Under the pieces are notes generated by a model. The model saw only the letters and a list, made by a program, of their open reading frames with translations, was not told the origin of the DNA and ran no database searches. The position numbers and the translations under genes were made by a program. A stretch of DNA of 36,778 nucleotides from Streptomyces phyllanthi (lineage in GTDB: Bacteria > Actinomycetota > Actinomycetes > Streptomycetales > Streptomycetaceae), in contig NZ_VJZE01000039.1 of assembly GCF_009377205.1 (NCBI RefSeq), positions 1 to 36,778 of the forward strand. Reading direction: 5' to 3'. Numbering within the stretch: the first letter of the stretch is position 1; every line of letters starts with the position of its first letter. Below are positions 7,434 through 14,628 of this stretch, one piece after another.

Positions 7434-8435
7434 ATGCGCAGCAAACTCGTCCTGCACGCCGTCGACTCGCACACCGAGGGCATGCCCACCCGGGTGATCA
7501 CCGGCGGTGTCGGCACCATCCCCGGCGCCACCATGAACGAGCGGCGGCTGTACTTCCGCGAGCACCGCGACGACATCAAGCAGCTGCTCATGAACGAGCC
7601 GCGCGGCCACGCGGCGATGAGCGGTGCCATCCTCCAGCCGCCCACCCGCCCCGACTGCGACTGGGGCGTCGTCTACATCGAGGTCTCCGGCTATCTGCCG
7701 ATGTGCGGACACGGCACCATCGGTGTCGCGACCGTGCTCGTGGAGACCGGCATGGTCGAGGTCACCGAACCGGTCACCACGATCCGCCTCGACACCCCGG
7801 CGGGCCTCGTCGTCGCCGAGGTCGCGGTCACGGACGGCCACGCCACGGCCGTCACCCTGCAGAACGTGCCGTCGTTCGCCGCAGGCCTCGACCGCAAGGC
7901 CACGCTCGCCGACGGCCGTACGGTGACGTACGACCTCGCGTACGGCGGCAACTTCTACGCGATCCTGCCGCTGGACGCGTTCGGGCTGCCCTTCGACCGG
8001 GCCCGCAAGGACGACATCCTGAAGGCCGGACTGGCCCTGATGGAGGCCGTCAACGCCGACGACGAGCCGGTGCACCCCGAGGACCCGTCCATCCGGGGCT
8101 GCCACCACGTCCACCTGGTCGCCCCCGGCTCGACGGCCCGCCACTCACGGCACGCCATGGCGATCCACCCCGGCTGGTTCGACCGCTCACCCTGCGGCAC
8201 CGGCACCAGCGCGCGCATGGCCCAGCTCCACGCGCGCGGCGAACTCCCGCTGCACACCGAGTTCGTGAACGAGTCCTTCATCGGCACCCACTTCACCGGA
8301 CGGCTCCTCAACACCACCGAGGTCGCCGGGAACCCCGCCGTCCTGCCCAGCTTCACCGGCCGCGCCTGGATCACGGGCACGGCCCAGTACCTGCTCGACC
8401 CGTCCGACCCGTTCCCGGCCGGATTCGTCCTCTGA
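7434..8435 (+). CDS. 4-hydroxyproline 2-epimerase (proline racemase family)
   Basis: A 333-aa proline-racemase superfamily protein. Both catalytic cysteines are present, C91 in MCGHGTIG and C254 in RSPCGTGTSA, so it is expected to be a racemase/epimerase. The trans-3-hydroxyproline dehydratase branch replaces the second Cys with Thr. With D-hydroxyproline dehydrogenase and deaminase genes upstream, the likely reaction is trans-4-hydroxy-L-proline to cis-4-hydroxy-D-proline, the entry step of the pathway. A near-perfect AAGGAGG ribosome binding site at 7419-7425 precedes the ATG. It is the fifth gene of the operon. Proline racemase activity is an alternative that sequence alone does not exclude. 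Confidence 0.88.
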   Translation: MRSKLVLHAVDSHTEGMPTRVITGGVGTIPGATMNERRLYFREHRDDIKQLLMNEPRGHAAMSGAILQPPTRPDCDWGVVYIEVSGYLPMCGHGTIGVATVLVETGMVEVTEPVTTIRLDTPAGLVVAEVAVTDGHATAVTLQNVPSFAAGLDRKATLADGRTVTYDLAYGGNFYAILPLDAFGLPFDRARKDDILKAGLALMEAVNADDEPVHPEDPSIRGCHHVHLVAPGSTARHSRHAMAIHPGWFDRSPCGTGTSARMAQLHARGELPLHTEFVNESFIGTHFTGRLLNTTEVAGNPAVLPSFTGRAWITGTAQYLLDPSDPFPAGFVL

Positions 8436-8445
8436 GGAGTCACCC

Positions 8446-9132
8446 ATGCCCGCCCCGAGAACCGGCGCGCCGGCCCTCCCCGCCCTCGGCGGCCTGAAGC
8501 GCAGTCACCGCGAGCGGGTCGCCGACGCGCTGCGGGCCGCGCTGATCGCGGGTGAACTGCGTCCGGGCGAGGTCTACTCGGCGCCCACGCTGGCCGTCCG
8601 CTTCGGTGTCTCCGCCACCCCGGTGCGCGAGGCCATGCTCGACCTCGCCAAGGAGGGCCTGGTCGACACCGTCCCGAACAAGGGCTTCCGGGTCACCGCC
8701 GTCTCGGAGGAACAGCTCGACGAGTACACCCACATCCGGTCCCTGATCGAGATCCCGACGACAGCCGCCCTGGCGACCACCGCCGACCCCGCCGACCTGG
8801 AGGCACTGCGCCCGGTCGCCCAGGAGATCGTCACCTCCGCCGCGACCGGCGACCTCATCGCCTACGTCGAGGCCGACCTCCGCTTCCACCTGGGCCTGCT
8901 GTCCCTGGCCGGCAACACCCATCTGGTGGAGGTGGTACGGGACCTACGGCGCCGCTCCCGCCTGTACGGCCTGACGGCACTGGCCAAGGCGGGCCGCCTG
9001 GAGAAGTCGGCCGAGGAGCACCTGGAACTCCTGGACGCCCTCCTGGCCGAAGACACCGAGACAGCCCGCAAGGTGATCACCCAACACCTGGGTCACGTAA
9101 GAGGCCTGTGGGCAACCGACATGGCCGAGTGA
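8446..9132 (+). CDS. GntR-family (FCD domain) regulator
   Basis: A 228-aa regulator. The winged HTH occupies about residues 20-85 (SAPTLAVRFGVSATPVREAM and LVDTVPNKGFRVT). The C-terminal all-helical FCD domain (about 95-220) shows the metal/ligand pattern FH..LLSLAGNTHL and EEHLELLDALL. FCD-type GntR proteins usually repress catabolic operons and are released by the substrate. As the last gene of the hydroxyproline operon, 10 nt after the epimerase stop with GGAG in between, it most likely autoregulates the operon in response to hydroxyproline or an intermediate. The ATG at 8446 fits. Its stop lies only 4 nt from that of the convergent ABC gene and no terminator is visible between them. Confidence 0.85.
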   Translation: MPAPRTGAPALPALGGLKRSHRERVADALRAALIAGELRPGEVYSAPTLAVRFGVSATPVREAMLDLAKEGLVDTVPNKGFRVTAVSEEQLDEYTHIRSLIEIPTTAALATTADPADLEALRPVAQEIVTSAATGDLIAYVEADLRFHLGLLSLAGNTHLVEVVRDLRRRSRLYGLTALAKAGRLEKSAEEHLELLDALLAEDTETARKVITQHLGHVRGLWATDMAE

Positions 9133-9136
9133 GCTC

Positions 9137-9928
9137 TCAGGCCCCCGGAACAACCCCCCGCTTCGCAGCCTGAATCTGCTCGTACACACGCGTACGCAAC
9201 TCGGCGAACCGAGGATCGACCCGCGTATGCAACTGATCCCGCTCCGAAGGCAGATCCACCTTCAACTGCTCCTGAACCACCGTCGGCGACGCGGACAGAA
9301 TCAACACCCGTTCACCCAGATACACGGCCTCATCGATGTCATGGGTCACGAACAGAATCGTGATGCCCCGATCCCGCCACAACCCCCGCACCAGATCCTC
9401 GAGATCCGCCCGAGTCTGCGCGTCCACCGCCGCGAACGGCTCATCCATCAACAGCACATCGGGCTCGTACGCGAGCGCCCGAGCGATGGCCACACGCTGC
9501 TGCATACCACCGGACAACTGCCACGGGTACGCCCCGGCGGCATCGCCCAGACCGACGGACTCAAGCGCGTCCGCGACCAGCGCGCGCCGTCGCTGTCTGC
9601 TCAACTGCTTCTGCTTGAGCGGTAGTTCCACGTTCTCACCGACCCGCATCCAGGGGAACAGGCTGCGCCCGTACTCCTGGAAGACCACCGCCATACCGGG
9701 CGGCGGACCACTCACCGGCCGCCCCTCCAGCAGGACCTCACCCGACGTGGGCGTCAGCAGCCCGGCCATGCACTTCAGCAGAGTCGTCTTGCCGCAGCCC
9801 GACGGACCCACCAGACAGACGAGCTCACCGGCGTCGACGGTGAACGTGAGGTCCCGGACCGCCTCCACCCGGCGACCGGAGCCCTCGTAGACCTTCTTGA
9901 GGCCCGATACGGAAAGAAGCCCGTGCAT
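9137..9928 (-). CDS. NitT/TauT-type ABC transporter ATPase
   Basis: A 263-aa ABC ATPase with all expected motifs: Walker A GPSGCGKTT (41-49), Q-loop Q84, signature LSGGMQQ (138-144), Walker B VLLMDEP (158-164) and a switch histidine in THD. It resembles the nitrate/sulfonate/taurine (NitT/TauT) importer group. I chose the ATG at 9928 because AAGGGG precedes it and the protein starts just ahead of the first strand; longer in-frame extensions are permease sequence. It is the distal gene of an operon with two permeases and a lipoprotein, all on the minus strand. It energises uptake; the substrate is unknown and is discussed with the binding protein. Confidence 0.9.
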   Translation of the reverse strand: MHGLLSVSGLKKVYEGSGRRVEAVRDLTFTVDAGELVCLVGPSGCGKTTLLKCMAGLLTPTSGEVLLEGRPVSGPPPGMAVVFQEYGRSLFPWMRVGENVELPLKQKQLSRQRRRALVADALESVGLGDAAGAYPWQLSGGMQQRVAIARALAYEPDVLLMDEPFAAVDAQTRADLEDLVRGLWRDRGITILFVTHDIDEAVYLGERVLILSASPTVVQEQLKVDLPSERDQLHTRVDPRFAELRTRVYEQIQAAKRGVVPGA

Positions 9929-9951
9929 GGACCGCCCCTTTTCGAGTTTCA

Positions 9952-10728
9952 CTACGACCGCCGGGAGGACGCGCGCAGACCGTGGTACCAGCCGAGCACC
10001 CGCCGCTCGACCAGCTGGAAGACGACCGACAGCAGGAACCCGAGCAGACCGAGGACCAGGATGCCGGTCCACATGTCGGGGATCGCGAACGTGCGCTGGA
10101 ACTGGACGATGGTGAAGCCGAGCCCGTTGCTGGACGCGGACATCTCGCTGATCACCATCAGGATGATGCCGATGGACAGGGCCTGGCGCAGCCCCGCGAA
10201 GATCTGCGGGCTCGCCGACCGCAGGACCACATGACGCAGTCGCGCGGCGCCCGTGATGCCGTACGAGCGGGCCGTCTCCGACATGACCGAGTCCACCGCC
10301 CGCACGCCCTCGACCGTGTTGAGCAGGATCGGCCACACACATCCGCTCGCGATCACGGCGATCTTCATCGTGTCGCCGATGCCCGCGAACAGCATGATGA
10401 CCGGTACGAGGACGGGCGGAGGCACCGCGCGCAGGAACTCCAGCACCGGTTCGCACACCGCGCGCACGCGCCGGTAGGAGCCGATGACCGTGCCGAGGGC
10501 GACACCGACGACGGCCGCCGACGTGTACCCCGCGAGCAGGCGGAGGAGGCTGGGCAGGACGTCGTCGCGCAGCCGCTCGCCCGTCCACACGTCCGGGAAG
10601 GTCGTGAGGATCGTGCGCAGCGGCGGCCAGTACACGTCGGTGCTGCCGGCGGAGGCGAACCACCAGGCGGCCACCAGCAGCAAGGGCAGCGCGACGACGA
10701 AGAACAGCCGCAGGGCCAGGCGTTTCAC
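9952..10728 (-). CDS. NitT/TauT-type ABC permease 1
   Basis: A 258-aa BPD_transp_1 permease with about six membrane helices. It has the EAA-like loop (MSETARSYGITGAARLRHVVL) that docks the ATPase and a typical FLRAVPPPVLVPVIMLF start of the core fold. The GTG at 10728 overlaps the stop of the preceding permease (GTGA), so the two are translationally coupled. It pairs with the second permease as a heterodimeric channel, which is common in this importer class. A 23-nt gap with AAGGGG separates it from the ATPase gene. Confidence 0.88.
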   Translation of the reverse strand: MKRLALRLFFVVALPLLLVAAWWFASAGSTDVYWPPLRTILTTFPDVWTGERLRDDVLPSLLRLLAGYTSAAVVGVALGTVIGSYRRVRAVCEPVLEFLRAVPPPVLVPVIMLFAGIGDTMKIAVIASGCVWPILLNTVEGVRAVDSVMSETARSYGITGAARLRHVVLRSASPQIFAGLRQALSIGIILMVISEMSASSNGLGFTIVQFQRTFAIPDMWTGILVLGLLGFLLSVVFQLVERRVLGWYHGLRASSRRS

Positions 10729-11561
10729 ACCGCCACCTCTCCGCGCACCGACTGGTGCCAGGCCAGCGCCCGGCGCTCCACCGTCCGCGCGCCCACGTTG
10801 ATCACCAGCCCGAGCGCACCGGTGACCACCACCAGGGCGTACATCTCCGGTACGGCCTGAGAGGTCTGGGCGACCATGATGCGCGCCCCCAGCCCCGGTG
10901 CGCCGATGACGAGTTCGGCGGTCACCGCCAGGATCAGGGCGACCGCTGCGGCCAGCCGGACGCCCGTCATGACATACGGCAGGGCCGTGGGCCACAGGAC
11001 ATGGCGGACCCGGGCCCAGGTGCCCAGGCCGTAGGAGCGGGCGGTCTCCTCGGCGACCGGGTCGACGTCCTGGACGCCGTACAGCACCTGGATCAGCACC
11101 TGCCAGAACGACGCGTACACCACCAGCAGGAGCACCGAACGCAGTTCCGTGCCGTACAGCAGGACCGCGAGCGGGATCAGGGCGACCGAGGGGATCGGGC
11201 GCAGGAACTCGATCGTGGACGCGGTCGCCTCGCGCAGGAAGGGTACGACCGCGATCCCGACTCCGGCGAGGATGCCCGCCGTCACCGCGATCGCCAGCCC
11301 CACCGCCCAGCCGGTCAGCGTGTCCCCGAGCGCCGTCCAGAACGTCCGGTCGCCGAGCTCGGTGACGAGCGCGTCCGCGATACGGCTGAGCGGCGGGAAG
11401 TAGTCCTCGGAGACGATGCCGAGGCGCGGGACCGCCTCGCACAGCGCGAGGAAGCCGGCCAGGCCGGCCGCGCCCAGGGCCGCGTTCGCCGGCCCCGGGC
11501 GCCCGGCCTGCCGGGGCCGCGTGCTCTTGGGACGTGCGTCGTCGGGTCGCGTGTGCTTCAC
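10725..11561 (-). CDS. NitT/TauT-type ABC permease 2
   Basis: A 278-aa BPD_transp_1 permease. A hydrophilic Pro/Arg-rich N-terminus of about 25 residues precedes roughly six membrane helices, and the coupling loop reads AEETARSYGLGTWARVRHVL. The core begins FLRPIPSVALIPLAVLLYG, parallel to the other permease in the operon, so the two are paralogues that form one channel. The start is a GTG at 11561 overlapping the stop of the binding-protein gene by 4 nt. A later start is possible because the N-terminal tail is poorly conserved in this family. Confidence 0.87.
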   Translation of the reverse strand: MKHTRPDDARPKSTRPRQAGRPGPANAALGAAGLAGFLALCEAVPRLGIVSEDYFPPLSRIADALVTELGDRTFWTALGDTLTGWAVGLAIAVTAGILAGVGIAVVPFLREATASTIEFLRPIPSVALIPLAVLLYGTELRSVLLLVVYASFWQVLIQVLYGVQDVDPVAEETARSYGLGTWARVRHVLWPTALPYVMTGVRLAAAVALILAVTAELVIGAPGLGARIMVAQTSQAVPEMYALVVVTGALGLVINVGARTVERRALAWHQSVRGEVAV

Positions 11562-12523
11562 GGCAGCAGCTTGTCCAGGTCCGGGGTCTCCTTGAACAGA
11601 CCGTCCTGCACGCCCAGTTCGGCGAGCTTCTCGATGGAGGCGCGGTTCGGCTCCGCGGGCCAGTGGGGGAAGGTGAGCTTGCCCAGCAGCGTGTCCGGGA
11701 TCTTCGTGTACGTGGTGAGGATCTCGCGGACCTCGTCCGGGTGGCTGTCGGCGTACTCGAGCGATTCGGCCGTCGCCTCCTGGAACTTCTTCACCAGCTC
11801 CGGGTTCTTCTGGGCGTACTGCTGGGAGGTGAAGTACATGGCCACGGTGAGGTTCGGGTCCACGTCGTAGAAGCTCGACGCGATGGACGTGCCGCCCGCG
11901 GCCTTGACGGTGGCGAGCGCGGGTTCCGGGGTGCAGGCCGCGTCGACCTGTCCGGCCTCCAGCGCGGCGGGCATCTGTTCGAAGGGCATCTCGACGAACT
12001 CGACCTTGGACGGGTCTCCACCGTCCTTGCGGACCGATTCGCTGATCGAGGTGTCACAGATGTTGTTGACCGTGTTGACCGCGACCTTCTTGCCCTCGAG
12101 CTGCTTGGGGGACTTGATCGGGCTGCCCTTCTTCACGGTGGTGCCCATGAAGTCGGCACCCTCCTCGGCCGTGGAGGCGACACCGTTCGCCACGGCCTTG
12201 ACGGGCATGTTCTTGGACTGCGCGATCAGCAGGGACGTCGTGTTGCTGAAGCCGAACTGGAACTGGCCGGAGACGACCGCGGGCAGGATCGCCGCCCCGC
12301 CCTGGGCGAGGGTCAGCTCCAGCTTGATACCGCGCTCGGAGTAGAAGCCCTTCTTCTGGCCCAGGTAGATGGGGGCGACGTCCAGGATGGGAATGACTCC
12401 GACCTTCAGCGTCGTGGTACCGCCGGAGGAGCTTGCCGACGACCCGGAGGAGTCGGACGAACCACAGGCCGAGAGGCCGACCAGGACGACTCCGGCACCG
12501 AGGCCGGCGAGCAGACGACGCAT
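11558..12523 (-). CDS. ABC substrate-binding lipoprotein (NMT1/SsuA-like)
   Basis: A 321-aa binding protein. The N-terminus is a lipoprotein signal peptide with lipobox L17-S-A-C20, followed by a Ser/Gly-rich linker. The mature part starts TLKVGVIPILDVAPIYLGQK, the usual opening of NMT1/THI5- and SsuA/TauA-like proteins that bind small organic acids, sulfonates or pyrimidines. The ATG at 12523 has a perfect AGGAGG box. It is the first gene of the importer operon, and a promoter plus palindromic repeats lie upstream. The divergent IclR regulator and the nearby Rieske operon suggest a small aromatic acid or a methylated amine/betaine as cargo; this is inference. Confidence 0.87.
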   Translation of the reverse strand: MRRLLAGLGAGVVLVGLSACGSSDSSGSSASSSGGTTTLKVGVIPILDVAPIYLGQKKGFYSERGIKLELTLAQGGAAILPAVVSGQFQFGFSNTTSLLIAQSKNMPVKAVANGVASTAEEGADFMGTTVKKGSPIKSPKQLEGKKVAVNTVNNICDTSISESVRKDGGDPSKVEFVEMPFEQMPAALEAGQVDAACTPEPALATVKAAGGTSIASSFYDVDPNLTVAMYFTSQQYAQKNPELVKKFQEATAESLEYADSHPDEVREILTTYTKIPDTLLGKLTFPHWPAEPNRASIEKLAELGVQDGLFKETPDLDKLLP

Positions 12524-12560
12524 GACTCCTCCTGAGGGGAACGCCGGTGTTCCGAGATCC

Positions 12561-12580
12561 TGTGCGCACGCGTGTGCGCA
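12561..12580. promoter_or_regulatory. Candidate IclR operator in ABC operon leader
   Basis: Two TGCGCA elements (12563-12568 and 12575-12580) flank a central ACGCGT, giving an almost symmetric block. It lies about 17-36 nt downstream of the predicted transcription start of the ABC operon. The same GTGCG/CGCAC words recur in front of the IclR gene, so one regulator could bind both. A site past the start point fits repression. Confidence 0.6.
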
Positions 12581-12604
12581 GGCCGAACAGAAGTGCTGAG
12601 CGGA

Positions 12605-12633
12605 AACGTAAAGCCAGGAATCCTGATGGTCAA
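12605..12633 (-). promoter_or_regulatory. Promoter of ABC operon
   Basis: Read on the minus strand, TTGACC (12633-12628) and TACGTT (12610-12605) are separated by 17 bp, close to the housekeeping consensus. This gives a leader of about 75 nt before the ATG at 12523. Its -35 lies only 20 bp from the -35 of the divergent IclR promoter. Confidence 0.6.
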
Positions 12634-12653
12634 TGCCCAGGACTGCAAGGCCG

Positions 12654-12683
12654 TTGACAGTTCCCAAAGCGTGCTCTTAGCGT
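12654..12683 (+). promoter_or_regulatory. Promoter of IclR-type gene
   Basis: TTGACA (12654-12659), an 18-bp spacer and TAGCGT (12678-12683) form a good housekeeping-type promoter. It faces away from the ABC operon promoter. The -10 abuts the first of the GTGCG/CGCAC palindromes, which suggests autorepression. Confidence 0.62.
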
Positions 12684-12728
12684 GCGCAGAACGCACACTC
12701 GTGCGTACGGAACGCACATCCCGTGCGT
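12682..12728. promoter_or_regulatory. Tandem palindromes, candidate IclR operators
   Basis: GTGCG-N5-CGCAC (12682-12696) is followed by GTGCGT-N5-ACGCAC (12701-12717) and a lone GTGCGT half-site (12723-12728). They start at the -10 box of the IclR gene promoter and run over the expected transcription start. The matching words near the ABC operon start support a shared regulator. Confidence 0.68.
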
Positions 12729-12747
12729 CGTCCTCGTGGAGGCGGCG

Positions 12748-13575
12748 ATGCCTGCTGGACCCCGCGAACCGCACTTCGTCCGGTCCTTCGAGCGCGGTCT
12801 CGCGGTCATCCGCGCCTTCGACGCCGAGCACCCCTCACTGACGCTCAGCGAGGTCGCCCGAACCTGTGAGATGACCCGGGCCGCGGCCCGCCGCTTCCTG
12901 CTCACGCTCGTCGATCTCGGGTACGTCCGCTCCGACGGCCGGCTGTTCCGGCTCACCCCCCGCGTGCTCGAACTCGGCTACTCGTTCCTCGCCGGCTTCT
13001 CGCTGTCCGATCTCGCCCAGCCCCACCTGGAGCAACTCGTCGCGCAGGTGGGGGAGTCGTCGTCGCTGTGCGTCCTGGACGGGGACGACATCGTGTACGT
13101 CGCGCGGGTGCCCACACGGCGCATCATGACCGCGGCGATCACCGTCGGCACCCGTTTCCCGGCCCATGTCACATCGGTGGGCCGGGTGGTCCTCGCGCAT
13201 CTGCCGGACGAGGAGATCGACGCCCGTCTCGCCCGCGCCGACCTGCGGGCCCTGACCGCCCGCACCATCGTCGCAGCGGAGCCGCTCAAGGCGGAGCTCC
13301 GGCGGGTACGGCGGCAGGGGTACGCCATCGTCGACCAGGAGCTGGAGGAGGGGCTCAGGTCGGTCGCGGTCCCGGTGCGGGACCGCGACGGCGAGGTGGT
13401 GGCGGCCGTGAACATCCCCGTGGCCGCCGGCCGCAACTCGGTGGAGTCCGTACGCCGTGACCTGCTGCCCCATCTGCTGGCCACGGTCGCCCGGATCGAG
13501 GCCGACCTGGGGGTGGCGACCACGGCTACAGGTCGAGCACCAGCCGCTGCCCCCGGCACCGGGACACACAGATGA
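12748..13575 (+). CDS. IclR-family transcriptional regulator
   Basis: A 275-aa IclR protein, closest in character to PcaR/PobR-like members. The N-terminal winged HTH (about residues 10-75) contains LTLSEVARTCEMTRAAARRF and LGYVRSDGRLFRLTPRVLELGYSF. The C-terminal effector domain includes SSSLCVLDGDDIVYVARVP and GYAIVDQELEEGLRSVAVPV. PcaR/PobR-type regulators respond to aromatic acids. I chose the ATG at 12748, preceded by GGAGG, since the upstream in-frame codons would fall in the operator array. It is divergent from the ABC operon and convergent with the reductase gene, whose 3' end it overlaps by 50 bp. It most likely controls the importer and perhaps the Rieske operon. Confidence 0.88.
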   Translation: MPAGPREPHFVRSFERGLAVIRAFDAEHPSLTLSEVARTCEMTRAAARRFLLTLVDLGYVRSDGRLFRLTPRVLELGYSFLAGFSLSDLAQPHLEQLVAQVGESSSLCVLDGDDIVYVARVPTRRIMTAAITVGTRFPAHVTSVGRVVLAHLPDEEIDARLARADLRALTARTIVAAEPLKAELRRVRRQGYAIVDQELEEGLRSVAVPVRDRDGEVVAAVNIPVAAGRNSVESVRRDLLPHLLATVARIEADLGVATTATGRAPAAAPGTGTHR

Positions 13576-14461
13576 GCATGGTCTCCCCGGCCTCGCGCTC
13601 CTCGTCGGTGAGGACCGAGTCCCGGTGGTCCGGGGTGCCTTCGAGTACGTCGGTCTCACAGGTCCCGCACGTGCCCTCGGCGCAGGAGTAGAGCACCTCG
13701 ACGCCCGCGGCCCGCACCGTGTCGAGGACGGACACGCCCACGGGCACGGTCACGGTCTTCCCCGTGCGCTCCAGCACGACCTCGAACTCGCTGTCCGGGC
13801 CGGTCTCCTGCTCCTTCGGCTGGAACCGCTCGACCCGCAGCACCCCGCGCGGGCACCGCTCCTCCACCGCGTCCAGGAGCGGCCCCGGACCACAGCAGTA
13901 GACGAGGGTGCCCTCGGGCACGTCGCCGAGGACGGAGCCGAGGTCCAGCAGCCCGAACTCGTCCTGCGGGGCGACGGTCACCCGGTCCCCGTACGCGCCC
14001 AGCTCCTCGGTGAAGGCCATGGACTCACGCGTCCGCCCGCCGTACAGCAGCGTCCAGTCCGCGCCCGCCGCCTCCGCCGCCCGCAGCATCGGCAGGATCG
14101 GGGTGATGCCGATGCCGCCCGCGACGAAGCGGTAGCGCGGGGCGGGTTCGAGCGCGAAGTTGTTGCGCGGCCCGCGCACGCGAACCTTGCCGCCCTCCCG
14201 CAACTCCCCGTGGACGTACGCGGATCCGCCCCGTCCCTCGGGCTCGCGCAGGACACCGATCCGCCAGGAGTGGCGGTCCGCCGGGTCCCCGCACAGCGAG
14301 TACTGCCGCTCCAGGTCGGGGCCGAGCAGCACGTCGATGTGCGCGCCCGGCTCCCAGGCGGGGAGTTCCTCGCCCAGCGGGTGGCGGAGGGTGAGGGTGA
14401 GCACGCCGTCGGCTGCGAACTCCCGGCGGCCGACGACGAGTTCGGCTTCGTACGAGGTCAT
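13526..14461 (-). CDS. VanB-like Rieske oxygenase reductase
   Basis: A 311-aa phthalate-dioxygenase-reductase/VanB-type protein. Domains in order are a flavin-binding barrel (RQYSLC at 52-57), an NAD-binding domain (GGIGITP at 115-121, CGPGP at 190-194) and a C-terminal plant-type 2Fe-2S domain with C260, C265, C268 and C298. It would pass electrons from NADH to the Rieske oxygenase two genes upstream. The ATG at 14461 overlaps the stop of the small protein gene (ATGA), so the three genes are translationally coupled. The 3' end overlaps that of the convergent IclR gene by 50 bp, so both C-termini share DNA. Confidence 0.9.
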   Translation of the reverse strand: MTSYEAELVVGRREFAADGVLTLTLRHPLGEELPAWEPGAHIDVLLGPDLERQYSLCGDPADRHSWRIGVLREPEGRGGSAYVHGELREGGKVRVRGPRNNFALEPAPRYRFVAGGIGITPILPMLRAAEAAGADWTLLYGGRTRESMAFTEELGAYGDRVTVAPQDEFGLLDLGSVLGDVPEGTLVYCCGPGPLLDAVEERCPRGVLRVERFQPKEQETGPDSEFEVVLERTGKTVTVPVGVSVLDTVRAAGVEVLYSCAEGTCGTCETDVLEGTPDHRDSVLTDEEREAGETMLICVSRCRGQRLVLDL

Positions 14462-14628
14462 GAGCTGGTTCCTTGCGGCTCGTGTCCCTGCGGGTGGGCG
14501 AGCATCCACTCCCACATCTCGATGGGGTCCTGCGCGGTGTGCTCGCGGCCGCAGTGACAGGTGCCGTGCAGGAGGTCGGTGCCCGGCAGCCAGTCGATGC
14601 GGTAGATCTCTCCGGTGGGTGAACTCAC
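14458..14628 (-). CDS. 56-aa Cys-x-Cys protein in Rieske operon
   Basis: A 56-aa protein starting at a GTG (14628) that overlaps the Rieske stop (GTGA) and ending in an ATGA overlap with the reductase start. Both overlaps are the signature of a real, coupled gene. Visible features are a compact centre with H21, C24, C26 and H30 (HGTCHCGREH), a strongly acidic/aromatic stretch DPIEMWEWMLAHPQGH, and no signal peptide or membrane segment. The Cys/His cluster could bind zinc or another metal, or take part in Fe-S cluster handling. I do not recognise a named family. Its place between oxygenase and reductase suggests a role in assembly, stability or substrate handling of the complex. Confidence 0.75.
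   Translation of the reverse strand: MSSPTGEIYRIDWLPGTDLLHGTCHCGREHTAQDPIEMWEWMLAHPQGHEPQGTSS

Noticed and set aside
5484..8144. 886-codon antisense frame under the hydroxyproline operon
   Set aside because: No family motif; it is the complement of three clear enzymes with catalytic residues.
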